A stretch of DNA of 64,000 bases from PMG-095 sp037200885 (GTDB lineage: Bacteria > Myxococcota_A > Polyangia > Polyangiales > Polyangiaceae): assembly GCA_037200885.1 (NCBI GenBank), contig JBBCIN010000001.1, positions 3,100,001 to 3,164,000 on the forward strand, read 5' to 3'. The notes below the pieces were generated by a model. That model was not told the origin of the DNA and did not search any database. It worked only from the letters and a program-made list of their open reading frames with translations. How positions within the stretch are numbered: the first letter of the stretch is position 1; every line of letters begins with the position of its first letter. Below are positions 1-8,339 of this stretch, piece after piece. The position numbers and the translations under genes were made by a program.

Positions 1-81
1 GCTGCTCAGGAGCCGCTCGTTCGGGAGTAAGACGAGCCCGGGAAATAGCGCGGGCAGCAACAACGGAGCGGAGGCAGTCAT
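1..81 (-). CDS. N-terminal fragment of a probable exported protein (runs off the left edge)
   Basis: An ATG on the minus strand (plus positions 79-81) opens 27 codons that stay open to base 1. The peptide begins MTASAPLLLPALFPG and is dominated by Leu, Pro and Ala, which resembles a signal peptide hydrophobic core. The rest lies outside the window, so no function can be given. It may be a chance open frame in GC-rich DNA; the support is only the start codon, the hydrophobic N-terminus and the absence of a competing plus-strand gene. Confidence 0.35.
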   Translation of the reverse strand, partial: MTASAPLLLPALFPGLVLLPNERLLSS

Positions 82-625
82 GCGTCGCGCGGGACTCTAG
101 CCCGAATGGTCGAAAATCATCTGCGCTCATCAATCTGCGCGTTGCCGAGAGTGCTACGTTGCAATACGGCCGGCGTGCTCGCGCTCCAGGACCCCTCCCA
201 GAAAGACCCGGACGAGCGCGCGTCGAGCCATCGCGCTCCCGCGCTCTCGCATTGGGGTCGTCTCGACGACGCACGGGCACTAGCGCTGCTTACTCTCGCT
301 CGCGCTCGGCCGAGCGCTCTCGGAAGATCGAAGTCGACGTTCGCCAATGCTCCGCGAGATGCTCGACCTCACGCAGTAAGTGAGCGCAGCGGGGCGACTT
401 GCCTAGGCTGATGCCAAGCGACCTCCGTGGCCGGTCGCGCGCTGGGGAGTTATGTGGTGCTGGATTTTTCCACTATCGGGGACACGCGACCGCCATTTTC
501 TCCTTGCTCGCTGGACCCTGAGTTGTCGCGTCGAGGGTGTTTTTTTTTGCACGTGGCCGCTGGATTCCAACCAAGCCACTCTTGGCTGTAAGCGCTCGGC
601 AATCGTAGCGTGGGATGACACCGCG
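82..625. other. Gene-poor stretch before the first lipoprotein gene
   Basis: About 540 bases with no convincing gene. Short open frames occur on both strands, but their products are Arg/Ala-rich and look like GC-driven shadows. The one distinctive element is a weak hairpin followed by a T-tract at 515-548. The final part probably carries the promoter of the lipoprotein gene that starts at 626. Confidence 0.5.
515..548 (+). terminator. Possible rho-independent terminator
   Basis: The arms ACCCT (515-519) and AGGGT (534-538) can pair around a 14-base loop, and one base later there is an uninterrupted run of nine T (540-548). The stem is short for an intrinsic terminator, but the T-tract is unusual in this GC-rich window. 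No plus-strand gene is seen upstream, so what it would terminate is unknown. Confidence 0.3.
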
Positions 626-1429
626 TTGACCAAGTACCCTCAACTCATCAAGCTCCGTTGGCCAACGCTGGCAACTCTGGCCTTTTCCGTATTGCTGCCA
701 GGGTGCCCGTTGACCGACAACTATTTCACGCAAAGTTCGGATGCTGGGTCGGGACCAGCAGCGGCTGGCGCGTCCGGACTCAGCGGGGCGGATAGCTCTG
801 CAACAGCGGGTCTCGGCGCGGGCAGCTGCGCTTCTTGCGGTGATCCATCGGGTGGCAGTGGCATCGACGCAGGCAGTGCCAGCATGGACGCTGGGAGCAC
901 TGGCACGGATGCGGGGGGCACCGGCGGCGGTGCACCAGATGGCAACGGTGGCAGCGCGACCGGCGGTGGCTCGGCTGGAGGTGGCGAAACCGCAGGTAGT
1001 CCGAGCAATCTGCCAGAGCCTGCGTGCAACGATGGTGTCGTCAAGGGCAGCACTTGCACGGCGGCCAGTAGCCAATTTTGTTACAAGAGCTGCGGTCCCG
1101 ATAATCTGGGGTTCAAGTCCGAGACCTGCCAAAATGGCGCGTACGTCGAGCAGTCCGTTCCGGGTTGCAGCTTCCCCGCCGCGCAAGACTACTCCTGCTA
1201 CAAGCTGCCAAGCCGTTTGCCCAGCGAGTGCCCCACCGGAGTGCCCCGCGGTGGTCGCCCGTGTCAGATCTCGAGCTGTACCGTTTGCTTTGGCGGTGCC
1301 GCAACGGCTCCTCAGTATCAGGATTCCACAGGAGTCCAAAAACCTGGTTTCTGTGTGTGTGCGGGCGCCGTTTGGACTTGCGCGAGCACTACGTCCTGGC
1401 CCTGTCCGGACGGCCAGGGTTGCGACTGA
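626..1429 (+). CDS. Cys-rich outer lipoprotein with Gly/Ser/Ala spacer
   Basis: Predicted 267-residue lipoprotein of unknown function. I chose the TTG at 626 because it places a positively charged segment and a hydrophobic core just before the lipobox L-L-P-G-C (Cys27); the frame is open upstream to an ATG at 452. Residues about 35-125 are a low-complexity Gly/Ser/Ala/Asp spacer. The C-terminal half holds many cysteines (CNDGVVKGSTC, CYKSCG, CTVCFGG), suggesting a disulfide-bonded domain outside the inner membrane. This layout (lipobox, flexible spacer, Cys-rich head) is common in Myxococcota surface proteins. The start codon is uncertain. Confidence 0.7.
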   Translation: MTKYPQLIKLRWPTLATLAFSVLLPGCPLTDNYFTQSSDAGSGPAAAGASGLSGADSSATAGLGAGSCASCGDPSGGSGIDAGSASMDAGSTGTDAGGTGGGAPDGNGGSATGGGSAGGGETAGSPSNLPEPACNDGVVKGSTCTAASSQFCYKSCGPDNLGFKSETCQNGAYVEQSVPGCSFPAAQDYSCYKLPSRLPSECPTGVPRGGRPCQISSCTVCFGGAATAPQYQDSTGVQKPGFCVCAGAVWTCASTTSWPCPDGQGCD

Positions 1430-1450
1430 GCTGCGCAGCCACGGAATAGA

Positions 1451-1474
1451 TGGGCGTTAAAAAAACTGCGCCCA
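1451..1474 (+). terminator. Weak hairpin after the lipoprotein gene
   Basis: TGGGCG (1451-1456) pairs with CGCCCA (1469-1474) around an A-rich 12-base loop, 21 bases after the lipoprotein stop. No T-tract follows, so it may be a weak terminator or a leader structure for the downstream cyanophycin synthetase operon. Confidence 0.25.
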
Positions 1475-1560
1475 CCGCTGCTTTACTGGGGTAACTAGCG
1501 TGAAATCGCGGGTACCGCTAAGGATGGCGCCGCTGCCAGCCCGCTGGGGTCCACATCGCC

Positions 1561-4194
1561 ATGCAGATTCGCGCACTGAAACGCCTCGTTGGCCCCAGCA
1601 TCTGGGCAAATTACCCGGCTATCGAGGCCTGGGTCGACTTGGGAAAATACGAGGATTTCCCGTCCAACACCTTGCCCGGCTTCAACGAGAAGTTGATGCG
1701 GTGGCTGCCCACGATGGTCGAGCACCGCTGCACGATCGGCGCTCGCGGCGGCTTTTTCCAGCGCATGGAGACCGGCACTTGGCTCGGCCACGTGCTCGAA
1801 CACGTGACGCTCGAGATCCAATCCTTGGCTCACTCGGAGGTCGGCTTCGGGCGAGCGCGAGAGACGAGCGAACGCGGCGTATACAAAGTCGCGATCGAGG
1901 TCTTGGACTTTCGCTTCGGCGAAGCCTGCATCCACGTCGCGCACGAGATGATCATGGCAGCAGCGGAGGGCCGCGACTACGACTTGCCCGCGTCGCTGCG
2001 CACGTTGCGAAAGCTCGCCGACGACTACTGCTACGGCCCGAGCACGCAAGCGATCGTGGACGGCGCAAAGAAGCGGTCCATCCCCACGCTGCGCCTGACC
2101 GACGGCAACTTGGTGCAGCTCGGCTACGGCAAAGCTCAGCGCCGTATTTGGACCGCCGAGACCGACAGCACCAGCGCGGTCGCCGAGAGCATCGCCCACG
2201 ACAAGGAGCTCACGCGCCAATTGCTGACCTCGGTCGGGGTCCCGGTGCCCGTCGGTCGCATCGTGGCCAATGCCGAAGACGCCTGGGCCGCAGCCTTGGA
2301 AATTGGCTTGCCGGTGGTGGTCAAACCGCAGAGCGGAAACAAGGGGCGCGGCGTATCGATTCAGCTGATGGACCGCCAGGCCGTCCTGAACGCCTTCGCC
2401 ATCGCCGAAAAGGAATTCGTCGCTTCCACGGTGGTCGTGGAGCGTTGCATTCCGGGTCGACAGCATCGCGTGTTGGTCGTCGGTGACAAGGCGGTAGCCA
2501 CCAGCGGGGGGCAACCGCAAACGCTCCAGGGCGACGGTGTGCACACCGTCCTCGAGCTGGTCGCGATCGGCAATCTCGATCCGTTGCGCGGTGAAGACGC
2601 CGCGCAGCCGCTCTCGCCCTTCGTATTGGATGGCATCGCCCTCGATTTGCTCAAACGCCAGGGCCTCAGCGAAAGGTCCGTACTCCAGTCGGGCGCGTCC
2701 GCGACGCTCCACCACAACGGTGATTTGACGATCGACGAAACCGACCGTCTTCACCCGGAGACGGCCGAACAGTGCGTGCTCGCTGCTCGCTCGGTCGGGC
2801 TCGACGTCGCGGGCATCGACTTGATCGCCGAGGACATTTCGCTCCCGCTAGAGGCACAAGGCGGCGCGGTGATCGAGGTCAACTCGAGCCCCGGCTTGAT
2901 CATGCACTTGAAGCCGCTGGTCGGCTCACCGCGGCCGGTGGGCGAGGCCATCATCGGGCAATTGTTCGGGCCCGAACAAACCGGCCGCGTGCCCTTGTGC
3001 GCCGTTTCGGGCACCAATGGCAAGACCGTGGTGACGGCGTTGATTTCGGAAATTCTGCGGGTTTCCGGGCGCAACGTGGGTCAGGTGAGCTCCGAAGGGC
3101 TGCGCGTGGGCGAGCGAGTGTTGGCCACGGGCGAGCGCTGCAATGCAGACAGCATGCGTCGCGCGCTGATGAATCCGTATGCCGATGCCTTCGTGTTCGA
3201 AATCTCCGAGCCGAACGTGCTCGATGAGGGCATGCTGTTCGATCGCTGCCAGGTAGCGGTCGTCACCAATCTCGGATCCGGCGATCACCTAGGCAAAAAG
3301 TACGTAGACGGGCTGGTCACGATCGCCAAGGCCGTGCGCGCACCGGTCGACATCGTGCTCCCTACCGGCTACGCCGTGCTCAATGCAGACGACCCGGGCG
3401 TGCTAGAAATGGCCTCGCACACCAAGGGCAAGGTCGTACTCTTCTCGCGCGCGGCGAGCTCGCCCGCGGTGCTCGAGCATTTGAAGAACGACGGCCAAGC
3501 AGTGTTGCGCGAGCGCGAACAGATCGTGCTCCGCCACGGCGCGCGTCGCATCCTCCTGCTCGAGCTCTCTGCCTTGCATTGTCCCGTCCTCGGGTTGCCC
3601 GCATTCTTGGTCGACGATTTGCTCGCGGCAGTCGCGGCCGGCATTGCGCTCGGTGCGAGCGCCGAGCAAATCCAGGCGGGCCTCGCGGGCTGCCTCGGCC
3701 AAGGAGGCATCGCCACTTTCGAATTGCCCAAGACCGGGGCTCGTCCGAGCGGAGGGCTCTTGGTGGTCACCCCCGCGCACAATTCGTCGGCGCTGGGGGC
3801 TTGGGGCCGACATTTTCAGGAGCACTTTCCCGGCCGACGAGCCCACGTGTTGCTCGAACCGGCGGCCGATTGGCGGACGGCCGACGCCGAACCGCTGATC
3901 GAGCAACTTAGTCAATGTTTCTCGGACATTACGATCGCGTTGAATTCTGATGCACGTTCTTTCGTCGAAACCCTCGAGATGACGCGCCCGGGGCTTTACA
4001 GCCGGCCAGCAAGCCAGTCATTCGACCTCATGGCCTGCCTCGATCAATTGCTTGAGGGTCACCTCAGCGCGGATCTGGTATGCGTCGGCCCCGCAAATGC
4101 CGCGGGTTTTCTGAGCGTACTGCGCCATCTCGAAACAAAAGGTCTTAGCCGCGGGAGTACTGGCGGCCTCGCCTCCGTAAGACATTGCCGATGA
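1561..4194 (+). CDS. Cyanophycin synthetase-like protein, first of a tandem pair (degenerate ligase end)
   Basis: 877-residue member of the cyanophycin synthetase family, which builds the arginine/aspartate storage polymer cyanophycin with ATP. The N-terminal domain is well kept, including TWLGHVLEHVTLE with an HxxEH pattern at residues 77-81. The middle is an ATP-grasp domain (LPVVVKPQSGNKGRGVS, VIEVNSSPG). The C-terminal Mur-ligase-like domain keeps the P-loop GTNGKT (484-489), but the later family motifs are eroded: the DYGHN of its partner is TPAHN here, and the GDRRDED segment is missing. Its stop overlaps the start of the second synthetase (ATGA at 4191-4194), so the two are translationally coupled. 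It probably works together with the second protein rather than alone. Confidence 0.85.
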   Translation: MQIRALKRLVGPSIWANYPAIEAWVDLGKYEDFPSNTLPGFNEKLMRWLPTMVEHRCTIGARGGFFQRMETGTWLGHVLEHVTLEIQSLAHSEVGFGRARETSERGVYKVAIEVLDFRFGEACIHVAHEMIMAAAEGRDYDLPASLRTLRKLADDYCYGPSTQAIVDGAKKRSIPTLRLTDGNLVQLGYGKAQRRIWTAETDSTSAVAESIAHDKELTRQLLTSVGVPVPVGRIVANAEDAWAAALEIGLPVVVKPQSGNKGRGVSIQLMDRQAVLNAFAIAEKEFVASTVVVERCIPGRQHRVLVVGDKAVATSGGQPQTLQGDGVHTVLELVAIGNLDPLRGEDAAQPLSPFVLDGIALDLLKRQGLSERSVLQSGASATLHHNGDLTIDETDRLHPETAEQCVLAARSVGLDVAGIDLIAEDISLPLEAQGGAVIEVNSSPGLIMHLKPLVGSPRPVGEAIIGQLFGPEQTGRVPLCAVSGTNGKTVVTALISEILRVSGRNVGQVSSEGLRVGERVLATGERCNADSMRRALMNPYADAFVFEISEPNVLDEGMLFDRCQVAVVTNLGSGDHLGKKYVDGLVTIAKAVRAPVDIVLPTGYAVLNADDPGVLEMASHTKGKVVLFSRAASSPAVLEHLKNDGQAVLREREQIVLRHGARRILLLELSALHCPVLGLPAFLVDDLLAAVAAGIALGASAEQIQAGLAGCLGQGGIATFELPKTGARPSGGLLVVTPAHNSSALGAWGRHFQEHFPGRRAHVLLEPAADWRTADAEPLIEQLSQCFSDITIALNSDARSFVETLEMTRPGLYSRPASQSFDLMACLDQLLEGHLSADLVCVGPANAAGFLSVLRHLETKGLSRGSTGGLASVRHCR

Positions 4195-6836
4195 ACATCG
4201 AGTCGATTCGCGCCCTCTCTGGCCCAAATCTCTGGTCGGACCACCCGGTCCTCGAAGCCGTGGTCGTTATCGACCAAAAGGGTTTCGGTTCCGAGGCGCT
4301 CAGCCGCCTGTGTGGCTCGTTGCCGTCCGCCCTCGGCGCTGCCCTCCGTCGTGATTTCGTCGCTGCGGATGCCGCCGCCTCGTGGGCGGCATTATTTGGC
4401 CACTTGGTCGTCGGTTTGCAAGCGGCGGCGGGCTGCCAAGTGAGCTTTTGGATGGCGCGCCCGCTGAAGCACGGCGTCGAGTATCGCATCGCGGCTGAAT
4501 ACGCCGAAGAGCCGACCGCGCGCCGCGCCTTGGAGTTGGCACTGGAGCTGGTACGGGCCGCGCGCGATGCCCAGCCGGTCGACCTCGAGCCCAAGCTGCT
4601 CGCTCTCCGCAAGTTGAATGAAGACACTCGCTTGGGTCCCAGCACCGGATGCATCGTGCGTGCCGCGCAGGAACGCAAGATCCCGACGCGCCGCCTAACC
4701 GGTAGCTTGGTTCAGTTTGGGCAGGGCGCTCGCCAACGTCGCATTTGGGCCGCCGAGACCGATCGCACGAGCGCCGTGGCTGAGTCGATCGCTCAGGACA
4801 AGGAGCTCACCAAGTCACTACTCGATGCGGTAGGCATCCCCGTGCCCAAGGGGATGCCCGCGTCGTCCGCACAAGCGGCGTGGGCAGCGGCTGAAGAGAT
4901 CGGCCTGCCCGTGGTCGTGAAACCGCGCAGTGGCAATCAGGGGCGCGGCGTCTCGGTCCGCCTCCGAACGCGGGAAGCCGTCGTTTCCGCGTTCGAAATC
5001 GCCTTTGCCGCCGACGGCGAAGTGATCGTCGAACGCCACATCGAAGGCGCTGATTTTCGCATGTTGGTGATCAATGGTCGCCTGGTCGCGGCCGCGCGTC
5101 GCGAACCGCCGCAGGTCATCGGCGATGGTCAGAGCACCGTTGCGAAGCTCGTTGCCACCGTGAATCTCGATCCGCGCCGCGGCGACGATCACTCCACCTC
5201 GCTGAGCAAGATCGTGCTGGACGAGATCGGCCGCGAAATCTTGGCCGAGCAGTCGCTCACGGTCGACAGCGTACCGGCCCTCGGCAGCGTGGTCGTGCTT
5301 CGCCGCAACGCGAATCTGAGCACCGGCGGCACCGCCGCCGATGTCACTGATACCGTCCATCCGAGCGTGGCTCAGTGCGCGATCGAAGCCGCACGCATGG
5401 TTGGTCTCGACGTCGCAGGTGTCGACATCGTCGCGGCCAACGTGACCGAGCCGCTCGAGCTGAGCGGCGGCGCGATCGTGGAAGTGAACGCCGCGCCCGG
5501 TTTGCGCATGCACATCGAGCCGTCCACCGGCGTCGGTCGCCCCGTGGGCAAGGCCATCGTCGACTCCATGTTCGCCCCGGGCGATGACGCGCGTATCCCG
5601 GTCGTCGCGGTCACCGGCACCAACGGCAAGACTACCACCACCCGCTGCATCGCTCACCTCTTGCAGCAACGCGGTCTGCGCGTGGGCATGACCTGTACCG
5701 ACGGCATCTACGTCGAAGGTCGCCGGATCGATACCGGTGATTGCAGCGGCCCAAAGAGCGCTCGAGCCGTGCTGGCTCACCCCCGCGTCGACGCGGCCGT
5801 ACTCGAGACCGCGCGCGGCGGCATGCTGCGCGAGGGCCTGGGTTTCGACTGGTGCGATGTTGCGGTGGTGACCAACGTGGGCGAGGGCGATCACCTCGGC
5901 ATGGGCGGCATCCACACCGCGGCCGAGCTCGCGCGTGTGAAGGCGATCCCGGTGCGACGCGTGTCCGAGCGCGGCGCCGCCGTACTCAACGCGGATGATC
6001 CGTTGGTGGTCGCCATGGCCAGCCTCTGCCGCGGCGCGGTCATCTTCTTCAGCCGGAATGCGGAATCACCGCGCATCGTCAGCCACCGCGCGGCGGGCGG
6101 CAAAACCGTCACCGTGAAGGACGGCTACATCGTGATTTGCTCGGGTAAGGACGAACGCCGGGTCGCGCAGGTGGATCTGCTGCCGCTCACCCACGGCGGG
6201 CGCATCGGCTTCCAGGTCGACAATTTGCTCGCCTCCGTCGCGGCCGGCTTCTGGCTCGGTCTATCGGTGGATGCGCTGCGCTTCGGCGTGCAAACCTTCT
6301 CCAGCGATGTCGGCACCGTGCCCGGGCGCTTCAATGTGCTCGTGCACCGCGATGCGACCGTGATCTTGGACTACGGGCACAACGCCTCCGCACTTTTGGC
6401 GTTGAACGAGGCCATCAGCAAGATGCCCCATCGGCGTCGCAAGATCGTGTACACCGCGGCCGGCGATCGCCGCGACGAAGACATTCATCGTCAAGCCGAA
6501 ATCATCGGCGGCTTCTTCGACGACGTGTACATCTACGAAGACCAATGCACGCGCGGCCGCGCCGATGGTGAAATCATCCGCCTGATGCGTGAAGGCATGC
6601 AACGCGGGAAGCGCCCGCCACGCCGCATCCTGCAGAAAACCGGTGAGCTACCCGCGATCGCCGCCGCCATCTCCGGCCTCGAACCAGGCGATCTGTTGCT
6701 GTGCCAAGTCGATCAAGTCGACGTCGCGCTCGAGTTCGTCAAAGGCCTGTTTCGCCAAGCCGAAGCGCGCCCAATCGTCCCCATCGCACAATTCGCCGCC
6801 GCCGCTCTCGCCGCCCTCGGCATCATCGGCGGTTGA
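4191..6836 (+). CDS. cphA: Cyanophycin synthetase, second of a tandem pair (complete ATP-grasp and ligase domains)
   Basis: 881 residues, started at the ATG of the ATGA overlap with the upstream synthetase. The ATP-grasp domain (VVVKPRSGNQGRGVS, IVEVNAAPGLRMH) normally adds Asp to the growing backbone. The Mur-ligase-like domain normally adds Arg and shows a P-loop GTNGKT (476-481), ETARGGMLREGL, VTNVGEGDHLG, DYGHN (727-731) and GDRRDED (758-764). By contrast the N-terminal 160 residues are divergent: the HxxEH of its partner reads GHLVVGL here. No cyanophycinase or isoaspartyl dipeptidase gene is in the window, so polymer turnover must be encoded elsewhere. Confidence 0.9.
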   Translation: MNIESIRALSGPNLWSDHPVLEAVVVIDQKGFGSEALSRLCGSLPSALGAALRRDFVAADAAASWAALFGHLVVGLQAAAGCQVSFWMARPLKHGVEYRIAAEYAEEPTARRALELALELVRAARDAQPVDLEPKLLALRKLNEDTRLGPSTGCIVRAAQERKIPTRRLTGSLVQFGQGARQRRIWAAETDRTSAVAESIAQDKELTKSLLDAVGIPVPKGMPASSAQAAWAAAEEIGLPVVVKPRSGNQGRGVSVRLRTREAVVSAFEIAFAADGEVIVERHIEGADFRMLVINGRLVAAARREPPQVIGDGQSTVAKLVATVNLDPRRGDDHSTSLSKIVLDEIGREILAEQSLTVDSVPALGSVVVLRRNANLSTGGTAADVTDTVHPSVAQCAIEAARMVGLDVAGVDIVAANVTEPLELSGGAIVEVNAAPGLRMHIEPSTGVGRPVGKAIVDSMFAPGDDARIPVVAVTGTNGKTTTTRCIAHLLQQRGLRVGMTCTDGIYVEGRRIDTGDCSGPKSARAVLAHPRVDAAVLETARGGMLREGLGFDWCDVAVVTNVGEGDHLGMGGIHTAAELARVKAIPVRRVSERGAAVLNADDPLVVAMASLCRGAVIFFSRNAESPRIVSHRAAGGKTVTVKDGYIVICSGKDERRVAQVDLLPLTHGGRIGFQVDNLLASVAAGFWLGLSVDALRFGVQTFSSDVGTVPGRFNVLVHRDATVILDYGHNASALLALNEAISKMPHRRRKIVYTAAGDRRDEDIHRQAEIIGGFFDDVYIYEDQCTRGRADGEIIRLMREGMQRGKRPPRRILQKTGELPAIAAAISGLEPGDLLLCQVDQVDVALEFVKGLFRQAEARPIVPIAQFAAAALAALGIIGG

Positions 6837-6950
6837 TCCTCGAGACAGGGCACAATTCGCCTGAGTGATGCGCTGTGGCGCAATTGCGAGGCGTGATTGG
6901 GGCACTGCGGTCCTTGCCGCCGCACCACTTCGCCCGCAGATCAGCTCTAG

Positions 6951-7856
6951 ATGTCGAGACCATTTCACCGTTCCGCGCTGGCATTGATCGCCTGTGCCGG
7001 CGCTCTTGCCGGCTGTGCGAGCCAGTCCGCAGCCTCGCCGCCGCCAGCCGCGGCGAACGCACCCTCGCCGGTGGACGACGAGCAGGCGTCTGGGTTGCTC
7101 GAGCACCACCGCTACCATCACCACGGCGGAGTGATGTTGTTCATCGTGATGAGCCTGGACACGCTGGGCCTGCCCGCGAACGAGCGCGCCAAAGTGGAAA
7201 AGATTCGCTCGGATCTGCACACGCGCATGCAGCCCGCACTGACCGCCGATCGCGCGCTCACGAGCGCATTGGCCGACGGGCTCGATGCGGCGGCCTTCGA
7301 CTCGGCCAAGGTGGACGCCGCCGTCGCCGAAGTCGGCACCGCGGTCGCGAGTGTTCACGACGCCTCGGCCGAAGCACTGAACGAGCTTCATGCCGTGCTC
7401 ACCCCGCCCGAGCGCGCCGCGCTGGTCGACAAGGTTCAATCACACTACGCGGTTTGGCGACGCGCGAACGCCGAAGAAACCCCGAACGACGAGGCGAGCA
7501 GCGGGCATTTGGCGATGCTCGCCGGCGATCTGGGCCTGAGCCAGGAGCAAACCGAGCGCATTCGCGCGGGCATGGCCGACGGCTTGAAGGGCCTGCCGCG
7601 CGTGGACGCGAAAGAGCAGGAAACGCAGCTCAAGGCCTTCGCCGATGCGTTTCGCGCCGAGCAGTTCGACGCCAAATCATTGGTCGGAGGCGGTGCGGCG
7701 AGCGCACACCTGGCCGGGTGGGGCGCGCTCCACCTCGCGCATTTCGTGCAAGCCGCGAGTCCGGTGCTGAGCGCCGAACAACGCGCGATACTTTCCAAGC
7801 GGCTACGCGACCACGCGGCGCACGATCCGAGCGCGCAGGCGATGGGTGCACCGTGA
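6951..7856 (+). CDS. Spy/CpxP-like periplasmic lipoprotein
   Basis: 301 residues with a lipoprotein signal (L-A-G-C, Cys22), a Pro/Ala linker, then a His-rich patch (HHRYHHHGG) and a helical body. Segments such as LNELHAVLTPPERAALVDKV resemble the LTxxQ repeat of the Spy/CpxP/ZraP group, helical periplasmic proteins that bind unfolded proteins or metals. A second related segment (LAMLAGDLGLSQEQTERIRAGM) follows, so it may be a tandem of two such domains. The His patch hints at metal binding, which is an inference. Its stop overlaps the start of the next lipoprotein by one base. Confidence 0.65.
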   Translation: MSRPFHRSALALIACAGALAGCASQSAASPPPAAANAPSPVDDEQASGLLEHHRYHHHGGVMLFIVMSLDTLGLPANERAKVEKIRSDLHTRMQPALTADRALTSALADGLDAAAFDSAKVDAAVAEVGTAVASVHDASAEALNELHAVLTPPERAALVDKVQSHYAVWRRANAEETPNDEASSGHLAMLAGDLGLSQEQTERIRAGMADGLKGLPRVDAKEQETQLKAFADAFRAEQFDAKSLVGGGAASAHLAGWGALHLAHFVQAASPVLSAEQRAILSKRLRDHAAHDPSAQAMGAP

Positions 7857-8227
7857 TGAGCGCGCAACGCTGGTTCGCGCTGCTCGGTTTGAGCGCGCTC
7901 GCACTAGCGAGCGCCGCCTGCACCGTCGGTGTCGCCGCAGATTATCCGCCGGGCGCTTACGAGGCCTATCCGCCGGACACGTTCATTGCGACGACCGACC
8001 CGATCTACTTCGACGGGCGCGCTTCGTACTGGTACGGTAACCGCTGGTACTATCGCGACGGCAATCGCTGGAATTACTATCAGCACGAACCGGCAGAGCT
8101 CGCTCGTCGGCGCGTCTCGGCGCCACCCGCGCGAAGGACCTACGAGCACTACACGCCCCACCCAGGCGGCGGGCGTGTCGAAGCCCATCCCGTCGGTCAT
8201 GCGGGCAATGGGCACGGGCACCATTAG
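7856..8227 (+). CDS. Small Tyr/Trp-rich lipoprotein
   Basis: 123 residues, beginning at an ATG that shares one base with the stop of the upstream lipoprotein (TGATG). The signal ends at A-S-A-A-C (Cys22). The mature part is unusual in composition: YWYGNRWYYRDGNRWNYY, then a basic segment and a Gly/His-rich tail ending HAGNGHGHH. The aromatic repeat resembles short WYxxGxRW-type surface motifs, but I do not recognise a named family. Coupling to the Spy-like lipoprotein suggests that both act in the cell envelope. Confidence 0.65.
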   Translation: MSAQRWFALLGLSALALASAACTVGVAADYPPGAYEAYPPDTFIATTDPIYFDGRASYWYGNRWYYRDGNRWNYYQHEPAELARRRVSAPPARRTYEHYTPHPGGGRVEAHPVGHAGNGHGHH

Positions 8228-8339
8228 ACTCGCCTGTCGTTCCTTCGCAGCACCACTTCGTTCCCCGTTTCGCGCCGGGCACTAGGCTGCGCCCGGAGGT
8301 GCGATGCGGGGATCGCGCTCGCCCAATAACAGGGCAATA

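Noticed and set aside
1495..2754. 419-codon open frame on the minus strand opposite the first cyanophycin synthetase
   Set aside because: The plus strand has clear family motifs throughout. The minus product has no domain and arises from GC-biased third positions.
4818..5915. 365-codon minus-strand frame opposite the second cyanophycin synthetase
   Set aside because: His/Asp/Ala-rich shadow of the real gene with no recognisable motif.
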